Source: AC-56 sp963702195
GTDB lineage: Bacteria > Actinomycetota > Thermoleophilia > Solirubrobacterales > 70-9
Direction: 5' to 3'
Assembly (NCBI GenBank): GCA_963702195.1
Contig: OY969725.1
Coordinates: 2,108,001 to 2,172,000 of the forward strand
DNA: 64,000 bases
Shown: positions 1 through 8,273 of the stretch, one piece after another
How the letters are laid out: every line of letters begins with the position of its first letter
Numbering within the stretch: the stretch's first letter is position 1
Notes under the pieces: model-generated
Told to the model about the DNA's origin: nothing
The model's database searches: none
The model's input: only the letters and a program-made list of their open reading frames with translations
Position numbers and translations under genes: made by a program

Positions 1-1
1 G

Positions 2-361
2 GACGGCCGGTGGGCGTACACGCTCTACCAGGGGTCCGACGAGGGACCGTTCGTCCACGCGCTCGACACTTCCGGACGCAGCGCGAAATGCGTCGACCTC
101 GACGGGCTCAACCTCCCGACAAACCTCTCGGGATCGCGGCTCGTGGTGAGCGGCGACGGAGACGAGCTGAGCATCGTCCGCCACGGCAACGAGCTCGGAA
201 CGATCGACACGCACACGTTCGCGGTCAGCCCGCCTGCCACGCCCTCCGATGGCCATGGGTTCCCCTGGGTCCTGATTGCGATCCTGGCGGTTGTCGCGGG
301 CGCCGGAGCGGGAATCACGTCTCGCGTTGTGCGCCGTCGGCGGAGGCTCGCATCGGGTTAG
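2..361 (+). CDS. C-terminal part of a membrane-anchored protein (5' end outside window)
   Basis: The frame is open from the first bases and stops at TAG 359-361, so only about 119 C-terminal residues are present. The visible part is soluble and beta-rich (DGRWAYTLYQG, then SGSRLVVSGDGDELSIV). It ends in one hydrophobic helix (PWVLIAILAVVAGAGAGI) followed by an arginine-rich tail (RRRRR). This is the layout of an extracellular beta-propeller-like domain held by a C-terminal membrane anchor with a cytoplasmic basic stop-transfer sequence. The family cannot be named from this fragment. The following peptidase gene starts about a dozen bases later on the same strand and may be cotranscribed. Confidence 0.6.
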   Translation, partial: DGRWAYTLYQGSDEGPFVHALDTSGRSAKCVDLDGLNLPTNLSGSRLVVSGDGDELSIVRHGNELGTIDTHTFAVSPPATPSDGHGFPWVLIAILAVVAGAGAGITSRVVRRRRRLASG

Positions 362-372
362 CGGCCAGTCTC

Positions 373-1107
373 GTGGTGGGCCTTCTCGCGGCCGCCGCCC
401 TCGGGGCGCCGGCCGGCCGAGCAGCCCACTCGGTCCACGGCCGGGACCCCGCCACGGTTGGGCACTCGAGCCAGGGACGGCCGATCCAGCTCCGCGAGTA
501 CGGGCTCGGCGAGACGAGCCTGCGCGTCCTCGTCTTCGGCTGCATCCACGGGACCGAGTGCGCCGCGGACGACCTTCCCGGCCTGGGGCGCCAGGGCTGG
601 ATGCCCGGGTCCGTGTTCTACGTCCCGAATCTCAACCCGGATGGCCTGGCGCACGGCACCCGGCTGAACGAGCGCGGGGTCGATCTCAATCGAAACTTCC
701 CGGCGGCCTGGGAGCCGATCGGCGTGCGATGGGATCTGCAGTACTCCGGACCGCGTCCGTTCTCGGAGCCCGAGACGCGCGTCGCCGCCCGCCTCGTCCG
801 CACTCTCCGCCCAGATGTGACGATCTGGTTCCATCAGGAGGCGGAACCGATGGTCCGCGCGTGGGGCCCCAGCATTCCGGCCGCCCGGCAGTTCGCGCGA
901 TACCTGCGGCCCGTGCGGTACACGAGCGTGCCGTTTCGTCGCCTGCCCTGGCTCGCCGGAACGGCGCCGAACTGGCAGAACCACCGGTTCGCAGGAAGCG
1001 CGTCGTTCGTAGTCGAGTTACCGCCCGGGCCAGTTCCGAGATTCGACGCCCGCACAATCGCCAGCGCGCTCGCGAGGATGGCCGGGTATTCGCCACGGGA
1101 CCCCTGA
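373..1107 (+). CDS. Secreted M14-type zinc carboxypeptidase/amidase-like protein
   Basis: Numbered from GTG 373, the protein shows the M14 metallopeptidase pattern: HGTE (zinc ligands H59 and E62), LNPDG, the substrate-binding stretch NRNFP, a third zinc ligand in WFHQE (H154), and a late glutamate in VVELP (E215) as probable catalytic base. The length (244 aa) fits a minimal M14 domain. The N-terminus is hydrophobic and alanine-rich (GLLAAAALGAPAGRAA), like a signal peptide, so the enzyme probably acts outside the membrane, for example on peptidoglycan peptides. The start is uncertain. The frame is open far upstream, but upstream sequence belongs to the previous gene, and GTG 373 or 376 are the only standard starts after it. 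The resulting signal lacks a basic n-region. Confidence 0.72.
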   Translation: MVGLLAAAALGAPAGRAAHSVHGRDPATVGHSSQGRPIQLREYGLGETSLRVLVFGCIHGTECAADDLPGLGRQGWMPGSVFYVPNLNPDGLAHGTRLNERGVDLNRNFPAAWEPIGVRWDLQYSGPRPFSEPETRVAARLVRTLRPDVTIWFHQEAEPMVRAWGPSIPAARQFARYLRPVRYTSVPFRRLPWLAGTAPNWQNHRFAGSASFVVELPPGPVPRFDARTIASALARMAGYSPRDP

Positions 1108-1131
1108 GGGCTCGCAACCCGTATTGCATGG

Positions 1132-1830
1132 ATGTCGCGATCCGCGACCGTTCGAGGGATGATGGTCGTGCCCGGCACGCGGTTGGCCGCCGCGGGCCCA
1201 CGGGAGGAGATTCAACTGGCAGCCGAAGGGAGCACGGAGAGCGTCGCGGTACCGCTTCGGGCGACGCGCGCGAAATCCCCGTCGAAGGCCCTCGATCGGC
1301 GCCGCGAACGGCGCTGGGTCAGAGCCGCGCAGGGCGGATCCGAGGAGGCCCTTGAGCAGCTGTACCGGCGCCACTGGCCCTGGGCGCACCGCGCCGCCTA
1401 CCTGGTCGTCCACGACGCGGCGGCGGCCGAGGACATCGCCCAGGAGGCGTTCCTGTCAGCGATCAGGTCGCTCGATCGCTTCGACCGGCGGCGGCCATTC
1501 GGCCCCTGGCTCAACCGGATCGTCGTCAACCGTGCCATCGACTGGGCTCGCGCGCGATCGCTTCGCGGCGAGACGGCGGCCGATCCGGAGGTGAGCTCGC
1601 CGCAGCCCGGTGAGCCCGACCCCGAGCTCAGCTCCACCGTCTACTCCGACGAGACCGTGGCGGCCCTGCGGACGCTCTCGCCGGAGCAACGCGCGCTCAT
1701 CGTCCTTCGCTACCTCCTCGAGTACACGCCGGGTGAGATCGCCGAGGCGCTCGGGCTGCCGAGGGGCACGGTGAACTCCAGGCTGCGGCGCGGCCTCGAT
1801 CGGCTGGCGATGGAGATGGAGGCCCGGTGA
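1132..1830 (+). CDS. ECF-type RNA polymerase sigma factor
   Basis: Region 2 lies at about residues 70-140 (EDIAQEAFLSAIRSLDRF, then PWLNRIVVNRAIDWARAR). Region 4 is at about 175-228 (LRTLSPEQRALIVLRYL, helix-turn-helix GEIAEALGLPRGTVNSRLRR). There is no region 1 or 3, so this is a group 4 (ECF) factor. An unusual basic tail of about 55 residues precedes region 2. ATG 1159 or 1162 would shorten it, and GAGGG lies just before 1162. The next gene starts at the last base of this stop codon, which suggests translational coupling with a regulatory partner. Confidence 0.88.
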   Translation: MSRSATVRGMMVVPGTRLAAAGPREEIQLAAEGSTESVAVPLRATRAKSPSKALDRRRERRWVRAAQGGSEEALEQLYRRHWPWAHRAAYLVVHDAAAAEDIAQEAFLSAIRSLDRFDRRRPFGPWLNRIVVNRAIDWARARSLRGETAADPEVSSPQPGEPDPELSSTVYSDETVAALRTLSPEQRALIVLRYLLEYTPGEIAEALGLPRGTVNSRLRRGLDRLAMEMEAR

Positions 1831-3062
1831 TGGCGCGCGACCTTCAAGAGCGGCTCCGCGACGCGCCGATCCCCGACGAGCGCGGGGCGCGGGAGCGCGG
1901 GTGGCGGGTCGTGAGCGCCGCGTACGCGGATCGCCGACCGGTGACCCAGCCGGCGCGCGTGCCCGTGCGGATCGCGATCGCGGCCGGTCTGGCGGCCCTC
2001 ATCCTGGCGCTGGTGCTGACGCCCGCCGGGGCGAAGGTCGTCGACCTGGTGCGTGACGTCGTGCGGCCGAACGCAAAGGAAGCGACTCCGCTCACCTCCC
2101 TGCCCGCTGGGGGAGACCTCCTGGTCGACTCCTCCGAGGGATCGTGGATCGTCCACCGGGACGGCTCGCAGCGGCTGCTGGGCGAGTACGAAGGGGCGAG
2201 CTGGTCTCCCCACGGCTACTTCGTCGCCGTCACGAACGCGCACCAGCTCCTCGCCGTGGAGCCGGGCGGCACCGTGCGGTGGTCGCTGAACCGTCCGCAT
2301 CCTCGCGATCCGCGCTGGATGCCGGACACCGGGTATCGCATCGCCTACCGAACCGGAACGTCGATGCGAGTCGTGGGTGGCGATGGTGCCGGCGATCACC
2401 TCGTCGATCCCAACGTGGCTCCGACGCCCCCCGCGTGGGCGCTGCCGCTTCCGGCGGCGAAGATGACGAACGGAGCCGGCCAGTACGTGCTCGCGCTCGC
2501 GAAGCCGGACGGCCGCGTCGAGGAGGTCAACGCGGCGTCGACAAAGGTGCTGTGGCGCTCCGCCCCTGGACCGGTGCCCAAGGTCCTGGACTGGTCGGCA
2601 GACGGCTCGTGGCTCGCCGCTCTGTCGGCGACCCGACTGCGGGTGTTCACGGCGGACGGCCATCTCGTTCGCGTGGTCAGCCTGCCCCGGGGAATGCGCG
2701 CGACGGATGGTGCTTTCGCGCGAGCGGGTCGGTCGTTCGCCGTCACGGCGACCAAGCAGACCGCGCGCGGCAGGCGCAGTGAGGCGCTCGTCGTCCCGCT
2801 GGGCACGCCGAACCCGAAGCCGAGAGCCCTCCTGGCCGACCCGGGAACCTTCTCCAGCCTCGCGTGGTCCCCGGACGGCGGCTGGCTGCTTGTCGCGTGG
2901 CCGGACGCGGACGCCTGGCTGTTCGTCCGGCCCCAGCACCCGGGGCACGTCGACACGGTCGGGAACATCACGCAGCAGTTCGCCCCCAACGGCGGTGCCG
3001 CCCGGTCCGCGGAATTCCCGCGGCCCGCCGGATGGTGTTGCACCGTGGCCGGCGGCGGCTAG
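1830..3062 (+). CDS. Membrane protein with beta-propeller exterior; probable anti-sigma partner
   Basis: ATG 1830 shares one base with the sigma factor stop; GTG 1827 is an alternative. The first 45 residues are charged. One transmembrane helix follows (IAIAAGLAALILALVL), then about 340 residues with WD/PD40-like blades such as GASWSPHGYFVAV, LDWSADGSWLAAL and LAWSPDGGWLLVAW. Many ECF sigma factors are coupled to a downstream membrane-anchored regulator, and the position and topology fit that job. However, no HxxxCxxC zinc anti-sigma motif is visible, so the role is inferred from context. The C-terminus (PAGWCCTVAGGG) contains a CC pair. The gap 3063-3178 after it shows no gene. Confidence 0.65.
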   Translation: MARDLQERLRDAPIPDERGARERGWRVVSAAYADRRPVTQPARVPVRIAIAAGLAALILALVLTPAGAKVVDLVRDVVRPNAKEATPLTSLPAGGDLLVDSSEGSWIVHRDGSQRLLGEYEGASWSPHGYFVAVTNAHQLLAVEPGGTVRWSLNRPHPRDPRWMPDTGYRIAYRTGTSMRVVGGDGAGDHLVDPNVAPTPPAWALPLPAAKMTNGAGQYVLALAKPDGRVEEVNAASTKVLWRSAPGPVPKVLDWSADGSWLAALSATRLRVFTADGHLVRVVSLPRGMRATDGAFARAGRSFAVTATKQTARGRRSEALVVPLGTPNPKPRALLADPGTFSSLAWSPDGGWLLVAWPDADAWLFVRPQHPGHVDTVGNITQQFAPNGGAARSAEFPRPAGWCCTVAGGG

Positions 3063-3178
3063 CCCGGCGCGCAAGATTCGTTCCGCCGCCGCCCGGGTAC
3101 CAAGGAAGTGGCGCTAAGTTGGGAAACTGGTTAGAGCGATGAGTTTCAGCACACACCGCGGTCTGATGGTTGAGGACG

Positions 3179-4099
3179 ATGCCTAGAGCGCTTTGGAGTG
3201 GATCGATCAGCTTCGGGCTCTTGAACGTGCCCGTGAAGCTGTACAGCGCCGTCTCGCGCAAGAACGTGAGCTTCCGCGAGCTGCGCGAGAAGGACGGCTC
3301 GCGCATCCGCCACAAGCGCGTGGCCGAGGCGGACGGCGAGGAGGTCCCTTACGAGGACATCGTCAAGGGCTACGAGATCTCGCCCGAGCAGTACGTGGTG
3401 ATCACCCGGGACGAGCTCGAGGAGATCGATCCGAAGAAGACGCGAGCGATCGAGATCCAGGACTTCGTCGACCTCGACGACATCGATCCCGTCTACTTCG
3501 ACCATCCCTACTACCTGGGCCCCGACAAGGGCGCCGAGAAGGCCTACGCGCTGCTTGTCAAGGCGATGGGCGACGCGAAGAAGGTGGCGGTCGCGCGATT
3601 CGTGCTGCGAAACCGCGAGCACCTCGCCGCGATTCGCCCCTCGGACAAGGTCCTGACGATGGCCACGATGCGCTTTGCCGACGAGGTCGTCGCACCCGAC
3701 GAGCTCGGCGAGGACGTGATCCCCGCGGACGGACGCAAGCTCGACAAGCGCGAGGTCGAGATGGCCAAGCAGCTGATCGACTCGCTCACCGCTGAGTTCG
3801 ATCCGAGCAAGTACCGGGATGAGTACCGCGAGGAGCTCCTGTCCCTGATCGACCGCAAGGCGCAGGGCAAGGCGGTCACAGGTCCCGTCTCGGAGGCACC
3901 CAAGCCGACCAAGGCACCGGATCTCATGGCCGCCCTCGAGGAGAGCCTCGCGTCCGTCCGCGGCGAGCCGCTCGCCGGTGGCGACGGTGACGGCGCGGCC
4001 AAGAAGCCCAAGCGCTCGACCACAAAGAAGTCCTCCTCCCGTTCGAAGTCCTCCCAGTCCAAGTCGCGATCGCGAAGCAAGGCCAAAGCCGCCAAGTAG
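3179..4099 (+). CDS. ku: Ku, DNA double-strand break end-binding protein
   Basis: Bacterial Ku binds DNA ends as a homodimer and recruits LigD for non-homologous end joining. The start ATG 3179 gives the conserved opening MPRALWSGSISFGLLNVPVK. The core follows the bacterial Ku pattern (ISPEQYVVITRDELEEI, DPVYFDHPYYLGPDKGAEKAY cut here by a repeat-free linker, ADEVVAPDELG). After residue 255 the protein changes into a Ser/Lys/Arg-rich tail (KKPKRSTTKKSSSRSKSS and onward), typical of Ku proteins with an extended basic DNA-binding C-terminus. The LigD polymerase gene follows at once, so the two form an NHEJ operon. Confidence 0.96.
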   Translation: MPRALWSGSISFGLLNVPVKLYSAVSRKNVSFRELREKDGSRIRHKRVAEADGEEVPYEDIVKGYEISPEQYVVITRDELEEIDPKKTRAIEIQDFVDLDDIDPVYFDHPYYLGPDKGAEKAYALLVKAMGDAKKVAVARFVLRNREHLAAIRPSDKVLTMATMRFADEVVAPDELGEDVIPADGRKLDKREVEMAKQLIDSLTAEFDPSKYRDEYREELLSLIDRKAQGKAVTGPVSEAPKPTKAPDLMAALEESLASVRGEPLAGGDGDGAAKKPKRSTTKKSSSRSKSSQSKSRSRSKAKAAK

Positions 4100-4140
4100 A
4101 CGTCGACGGGCACCAGCTCGAGCTGACGAACCTCGACAAG

Positions 4141-5001
4141 GTGCTCTGGCCCGAGGTCGGCTTCACCAAGGGCGAGATGATCGACTACTACGCGCGGGTC
4201 GTCGACGCGATCCTGCCGCACATCCGTGGGCGCCCGATGACGCTGAAGCGCTACCCGAACGGGGTCGCCGAGAAGCACTTCTACGAGAAGCGCTGCCCCA
4301 AGCATCGGCCCGACTGGGTCGAAACGGCCGCGATCTGGAGCGGACGAAACGAGGGTGACATCGACTACTGCGTCTGCGACGACCGCGCGACCCTCATCTG
4401 GATGGCGCAGCTCGCGTCCCTCGAGCTCCACCCGTCGCTCTCGCGCGCGAAGGAGATCGAGCGACCCACGGTCCTGGCGTTCGACCTCGATCCCGGGCCG
4501 CCGGCGACGATCGTCGAGTGCTGCACGATCGCGCTACGGCTGCGAGACCTGTTCGGCGACCTCAGCCTCGAGAGCTTCCCGAAGACGTCGGGGTCGAAGG
4601 GCATCCAGGTCTACGTCCCGCTGAACACGAAGGCGACCTACGACGAGACAAAGCCCTTCGCGCACGCCGTCGCGCAGCTCTTGGAGCGTCAGGAGCCGGA
4701 TCTCGTCGTCTCGCGGATGGCCAAGAACCTCCGCAAGGGCAAGGTCCTCGTCGATTGGAGCCAGAACGACCAGCACAAGACGACCGTCGCCGTCTACTCG
4801 CTCCGGGCCAAGGAACGCCCGACGGTCTCGACCCCCGTCGAGTGGAAGGAGGTCGAGCGGGCGCTCGAGCGCTCCGACCCGGACCTCCTGAGCTTCGAGG
4901 CAGGCGACGTCCTGAAGCGCGTGAAGAGCAAGGGCGACCTGTTCGCGCCGGTGACGGAGCTGAAGCAGAAGCTGCCCGACTTCGAGCAGGCCGTCAAGTG
5001 A
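4141..5001 (+). CDS. ligD: LigD-type NHEJ polymerase (primase-polymerase domain)
   Basis: This is a stand-alone LigD polymerase domain that fills or extends broken ends with nucleotides. Seen are the catalytic DxD in AFDLDPGPP, the KTSGSKGIQVYVPL nucleotide-binding stretch, HP in LASLELHPSLSRA, and DWSQNDQHKTTVAVYSLR near the end. No ATP ligase or 3'-phosphoesterase domain is attached, so the ligase must be elsewhere. GTG 4141 is the first standard start codon, but homology-like sequence begins earlier: 4099-4140 encodes a typical family opening (DVDGHQLELTNLDK). Translation therefore probably starts upstream, either at the non-standard CTG 4123, at another rare start, or by continuing from ku. 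Confidence 0.9.
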   Translation: MLWPEVGFTKGEMIDYYARVVDAILPHIRGRPMTLKRYPNGVAEKHFYEKRCPKHRPDWVETAAIWSGRNEGDIDYCVCDDRATLIWMAQLASLELHPSLSRAKEIERPTVLAFDLDPGPPATIVECCTIALRLRDLFGDLSLESFPKTSGSKGIQVYVPLNTKATYDETKPFAHAVAQLLERQEPDLVVSRMAKNLRKGKVLVDWSQNDQHKTTVAVYSLRAKERPTVSTPVEWKEVERALERSDPDLLSFEAGDVLKRVKSKGDLFAPVTELKQKLPDFEQAVK

Positions 5002-5117
5002 CGGGAAGCGCCTCGCGCCGCGGACGCGGACGCACGGCGCGGACCGCCACCGCCAGGCGGCGCACCCCCTCGACGAGCTGATCCGGCTCCAGGTAGCCGA
5101 ACGAGAGTCGGATACAG
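4994..5117 (-). pseudogene. C-terminal remnant of a PLP-dependent aminotransferase
   Basis: The minus strand encodes CIRLSFGYLEPDQLVEGVRR followed by LAVAVRAVRP and a stop at 4994-4996. This is the usual ending of fold-type I aminotransferases of the 2-aminoadipate/MocR type (xxIRLSFxxxxPxxLxEGVRRLAxAV). Upstream on this strand the similarity ends at about 5117, where sequence of a different plus-strand gene begins. The remaining roughly 350 residues of an aminotransferase are absent. The stop overlaps the end of ligD convergently, which is plausible for the original gene end. It is most simply a truncated relic. Confidence 0.5.
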
Positions 5118-5393
5118 GTGGCGCGAGGGCGCCCCGCCGGCCCCGTGCTGATTGCCGAGATCGAAGGTCGGCCGGTCGCGGCGATCTCGGTCCTCTCGGG
5201 TGAGTCTTTCGCCGACCCCTTCCTTCCCACCCTGGAGCTGCGGCGCCTGCTCGAACTGCGGGCGTCGCAGCTCCTCCTCTACTCCGGCGAGCCGCGCAGC
5301 CGCGGTCTGACGACGCCGGACTACAGCGCCTGGCGTACGACCGGCCGCCGGCTGGCGGTCGCCTCGTCGAGCCGCCGCACCGGCGTCGTATAG
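5118..5393 (+). pseudogene. Fragment of a short conserved actinobacterial-type protein
   Basis: The plus strand encodes GPVLIAEIEGRPVAAISVLS, then ESFADPFLPTLELRRLLELR and ASQLLLY. This pattern resembles the C-terminal half of small uncharacterised actinobacterial proteins with GPVLxAExxGxPVAAxS and ADPF.PT. The upstream half is missing in this frame: TAG occurs at about 5096, and the neighbouring sequence is the aminotransferase relic on the other strand. The 3' end runs into the antisense of gcvPB. No start with a Shine-Dalgarno sequence is convincing. I treat it as a broken gene; a very short live gene from GTG 5118 cannot be excluded. Confidence 0.35.
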
Positions 5394-6856
5394 GGCGCGT
5401 TCCGGGCGATCTCCGGATCGCTCTCGGCCTCGGTCAGGATCTCGTCGAACGCGCCGGCGAGCGCGTCGAGCGCCTCGCGGGTCTCGGTCTCCGTGGGCTC
5501 GACCATCAGCGCCTCGTCGACCAGCAGCGGGAAGTAGATCGTCGGCGGGTGGAAGCCGAAGTCGAGCAGGCGCTTGGCCACGTCGAGGGTCTTGACGCCG
5601 AGCTCGCGCTTCGCGGGCGCGCCCGAGAGGACGAACTCGTGCATGCAGGTCCGGTCGAAGGCGAGCGGCAGGTAGCGCCCGGCGCGCCCCTGCCGCAGCT
5701 TCGCCAGCAGGTAGTTGGCATTCAGCACCGCGGTCTCCGAGGCCTCGGTGAGCCCGTCGCCGCCCAGGCTGCGGATGTACGCGTAGGAGCGCACGAAGAC
5801 GCCGAAGTTCCCCGCGAAGCCGCGCAGGCGGCCGATCGACTTGGGCTGGGAGTAGTCGAAGTCGTACGCCGGCGAGGCTCCGTTGCCGCCCTCGGAGCGC
5901 ACGATCCGCGGCACCGGCAGGTAGGGCTCGATGCGGTCCGACACGGCGATGGGGCCGGCGCCCGGGCCGCCGCCGCCGTGCGGCTGCGAGAACGACTTGT
6001 GGAGGTTCACGTGGACGATGTCGAAGCCCATGTCGCCCGGGCGGCTGCGGCCCATGATCGCGTTCAGGTTCGCGCCGTCGTAGTAGAGGGTCGCGCCGCT
6101 TCGGTGCACCAGCTCGGCGATCTCCGTGATGTTCTCGTCGAACACGCCCAGCGTGTTGGGGTTCGTGAGCATCAGGCAGGCGACGCGCTCGTCGATCTTC
6201 TGTCGCAGGTCGTCCAGGTCCACCCCACCCCGCTCGTCCGTCGCGACCTTGACGACCTCGTAGCCCGCCATCGTCACGGAGGCGGGGTTGGTCCCGTGGG
6301 AGGTGTCCGGTGTCAGCACGCGTGTGCGCTCCTCGCCTCGGTCCTCGTGGTAAGCGCGGGTGAGGAGGAGGCCCGCCAGCTCGCCGTGTGATCCGGCCGA
6401 GGGCTGGAGGCTCACGTGGGGCAGGCCGCAGATCTCCGACAGGGAGCGCTCCAGGCGCCACATGAGCTCGAGCGCGCCCTGGGCCCGCTTCGGCGACTGC
6501 GCGGGGTGCAGGCGGGCGTGGCCGGGCAGGGCGGCGACCCGCTCGTTGAGGCGCGGGTTGTGCTTCATCGTGCACGAGCCGAGCGGGTACGGCCCGGTGT
6601 CGAGGTCGAAGTTGCGGCGCGAGAGGCGGTTGTAGTGGCGGACGATCTCCGGCTCGGAGACCTCCGGGAGCTGCGGCGGGCGCTCGCGGCGCAGGTTGGC
6701 GGGGATGAGCTCGTCGAGCGGGCGCTCGGGGACGTCCGTGCCCGGGACCGAGCCGGCCCTGCGGCCCTCGACGGAGCGTTCGAAGATCGTGGTCGCGCGC
6801 TCGCGCTGCTGCGCCGTCGGAGTGTCGGCCGTCGTCGGCGGCGAGGCCTGGCTCAT
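5321..6856 (-). CDS. gcvPB: Glycine dehydrogenase (decarboxylating) subunit 2, P-protein
   Basis: This is the C-terminal half of the split P-protein. With GcvPA it decarboxylates glycine on PLP and transfers the aminomethyl group to lipoyl-GcvH. The PLP lysine is K287 in NLHKSFSQPHGGGGPG. Other family blocks are GPYPLGSCTMKHNPRLNE (about residues 88-105), SLQPSAGSHGELAG and NLYAxD-like YYDGANLNAIMG. The length (511 aa) is normal. ATG 6856 overlaps the gcvPA stop by four bases. It is the last gene of the gcvT-H-PA-PB operon, and its end faces gene debris. Confidence 0.96.
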   Translation of the reverse strand: MSQASPPTTADTPTAQQRERATTIFERSVEGRRAGSVPGTDVPERPLDELIPANLRRERPPQLPEVSEPEIVRHYNRLSRRNFDLDTGPYPLGSCTMKHNPRLNERVAALPGHARLHPAQSPKRAQGALELMWRLERSLSEICGLPHVSLQPSAGSHGELAGLLLTRAYHEDRGEERTRVLTPDTSHGTNPASVTMAGYEVVKVATDERGGVDLDDLRQKIDERVACLMLTNPNTLGVFDENITEIAELVHRSGATLYYDGANLNAIMGRSRPGDMGFDIVHVNLHKSFSQPHGGGGPGAGPIAVSDRIEPYLPVPRIVRSEGGNGASPAYDFDYSQPKSIGRLRGFAGNFGVFVRSYAYIRSLGGDGLTEASETAVLNANYLLAKLRQGRAGRYLPLAFDRTCMHEFVLSGAPAKRELGVKTLDVAKRLLDFGFHPPTIYFPLLVDEALMVEPTETETREALDALAGAFDEILTEAESDPEIARNAPYTTPVRRLDEATASRRPVVRQAL

Positions 6857-8241
6857 GCCGGCACCCCAGCGCGCTCGCGCTCACCGGTGGTCGCGGCGAC
6901 GGCGCGTCCGAGCGAATCCGCCAGGCGGTCGATGTCCTCCTTCGACCGCCGCTCGGTGATCGCCACCAGCAGTCCGTCCTCGTACTCGGGGTACTCGCGG
7001 CCGAGCGGATAGCCGGCGGCGATGCCATCCTCGGCCACCCGGTCTCCCACCTCGTCCACGGGAGCGTCGAGCCGCACGGCGAACTCGCGCACGACGGGCA
7101 CCTCGTGGAGCAGCTCCACGCCGTCGATGCCGGCGAGGCGCTCGCGAGCGTAGGCGGTGCGCCGGGCCATCAGCTCGCCCAGCTCGACGATGCCCTGCCG
7201 GCCAAGCCATGCCAGGTAGATCACTCCGCCGAGCGCGTTCAGCGCCTGCGAGGTGCAGATGTTGTGGGTGGCCTTCTCGCGGCGGATGTGCTGCTCGCGG
7301 GTTTGCAGCGCGAGCACGAAACCGCGGCGGCCGTCGGCGTCGGTCGTCTCGCCCGCGATGCGGCCGGGCATCCGGCGCAGGTGATCCTCGGTGGCGGCGA
7401 AGAAGCCGAACGACGGGCCGCCGAAGTCGAGCCTGCCCCCCATCGACTGCCCCTCGCCGAGCGCGATGTCCACGCCGCACTCGCCCGGCGGCCGCAGCAC
7501 GCCGAGAGTGAGGGGATCGACCGCGGCGACGGTCAGCGCGCCGGCATCCTTCCCGGCTGCCGCCAGGGCCTCGAGATCCTCGACGGCGCCCAGGAAGTTC
7601 GGGTTGGAGACGAACACGGCCGCGGTGTCGGAGTCGACGGCCTCCGCGAGCTCGGCCGCGTCCGTGAGGCCGCCATCCAGCCCCACCTCGACCACCTCGG
7701 CGCCGAACCCCTTGCCGTAGGTGCGCAGCGTCTCGCGGCTGTGCGGGTGAAGGCCCCGCGAGACCACAAGCTTGCGCCGCCCCTTGGTCGCCCCGATCGC
7801 CAGGTAGGCGGCGGAGGCCACCGAGGAGGGACCCTCGTACAGCGAGGCGTTGGAGACCGGGAGCGCGGTGAGCTCGGAGATCGCGGTCTGGAACTCGAAC
7901 ATCACCTGGAGGCCCCCTTGGGAGACCTCCGGCTGGTAAGGCGTGTAGGGCGTCAGGAACTCGGAGCGCTGGGTGATCGCGTCGACGATCGCCGGCACGT
8001 AGTGGTCGTACATCCCCGCGCCCAGGAAGCAGACCTCGGCATCCGCGTGAGCGTTGCGCGCCGCGAGGCCGGCCAGGTGGTCGAAGCACTCGGTCTCGGT
8101 GAGCCCGTCCGGCAGGTCGAGGGCCCTCTCCGCGCGCACCTCAGCTGGGATCTGTTCGAAGAGCTCGTCGACGGAGCCGGCGCCGATGGCGTCGAGCATC
8201 GCCCGGCGGTCGGAATCCGTGGCTGACGTGTACCTCGTCAT
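6853..8241 (-). CDS. gcvPA: Glycine dehydrogenase (decarboxylating) subunit 1, P-protein
   Basis: This is the N-terminal half of the two-subunit P-protein, 462 aa, as in many Gram-positive bacteria and archaea. Recognisable blocks are FLGAGMYDHYVPAIVDAI, FLTPYTPYQPEVSQGGLQ, SNASLYEGPSS, and the glycine-rich GEGQSMGGRLDFGGPSFGFF. It lacks a PLP lysine of its own, as expected for this subunit. It forms an alpha2-beta2 enzyme with GcvPB. It lies 32 bases after gcvH and overlaps gcvPB by four bases. Confidence 0.96.
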   Translation of the reverse strand: MTRYTSATDSDRRAMLDAIGAGSVDELFEQIPAEVRAERALDLPDGLTETECFDHLAGLAARNAHADAEVCFLGAGMYDHYVPAIVDAITQRSEFLTPYTPYQPEVSQGGLQVMFEFQTAISELTALPVSNASLYEGPSSVASAAYLAIGATKGRRKLVVSRGLHPHSRETLRTYGKGFGAEVVEVGLDGGLTDAAELAEAVDSDTAAVFVSNPNFLGAVEDLEALAAAGKDAGALTVAAVDPLTLGVLRPPGECGVDIALGEGQSMGGRLDFGGPSFGFFAATEDHLRRMPGRIAGETTDADGRRGFVLALQTREQHIRREKATHNICTSQALNALGGVIYLAWLGRQGIVELGELMARRTAYARERLAGIDGVELLHEVPVVREFAVRLDAPVDEVGDRVAEDGIAAGYPLGREYPEYEDGLLVAITERRSKEDIDRLADSLGRAVAATTGERERAGVPA

Positions 8242-8273
8242 GCCCGTCTGAGCTTAGAGAGACGTCCCGACTC

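Noticed and set aside
4794..7028. 744-codon minus frame across ligD end and gcvPB
   Set aside because: Out-of-frame shadow of gcvPB; the only real signal in it is not the gene frame.
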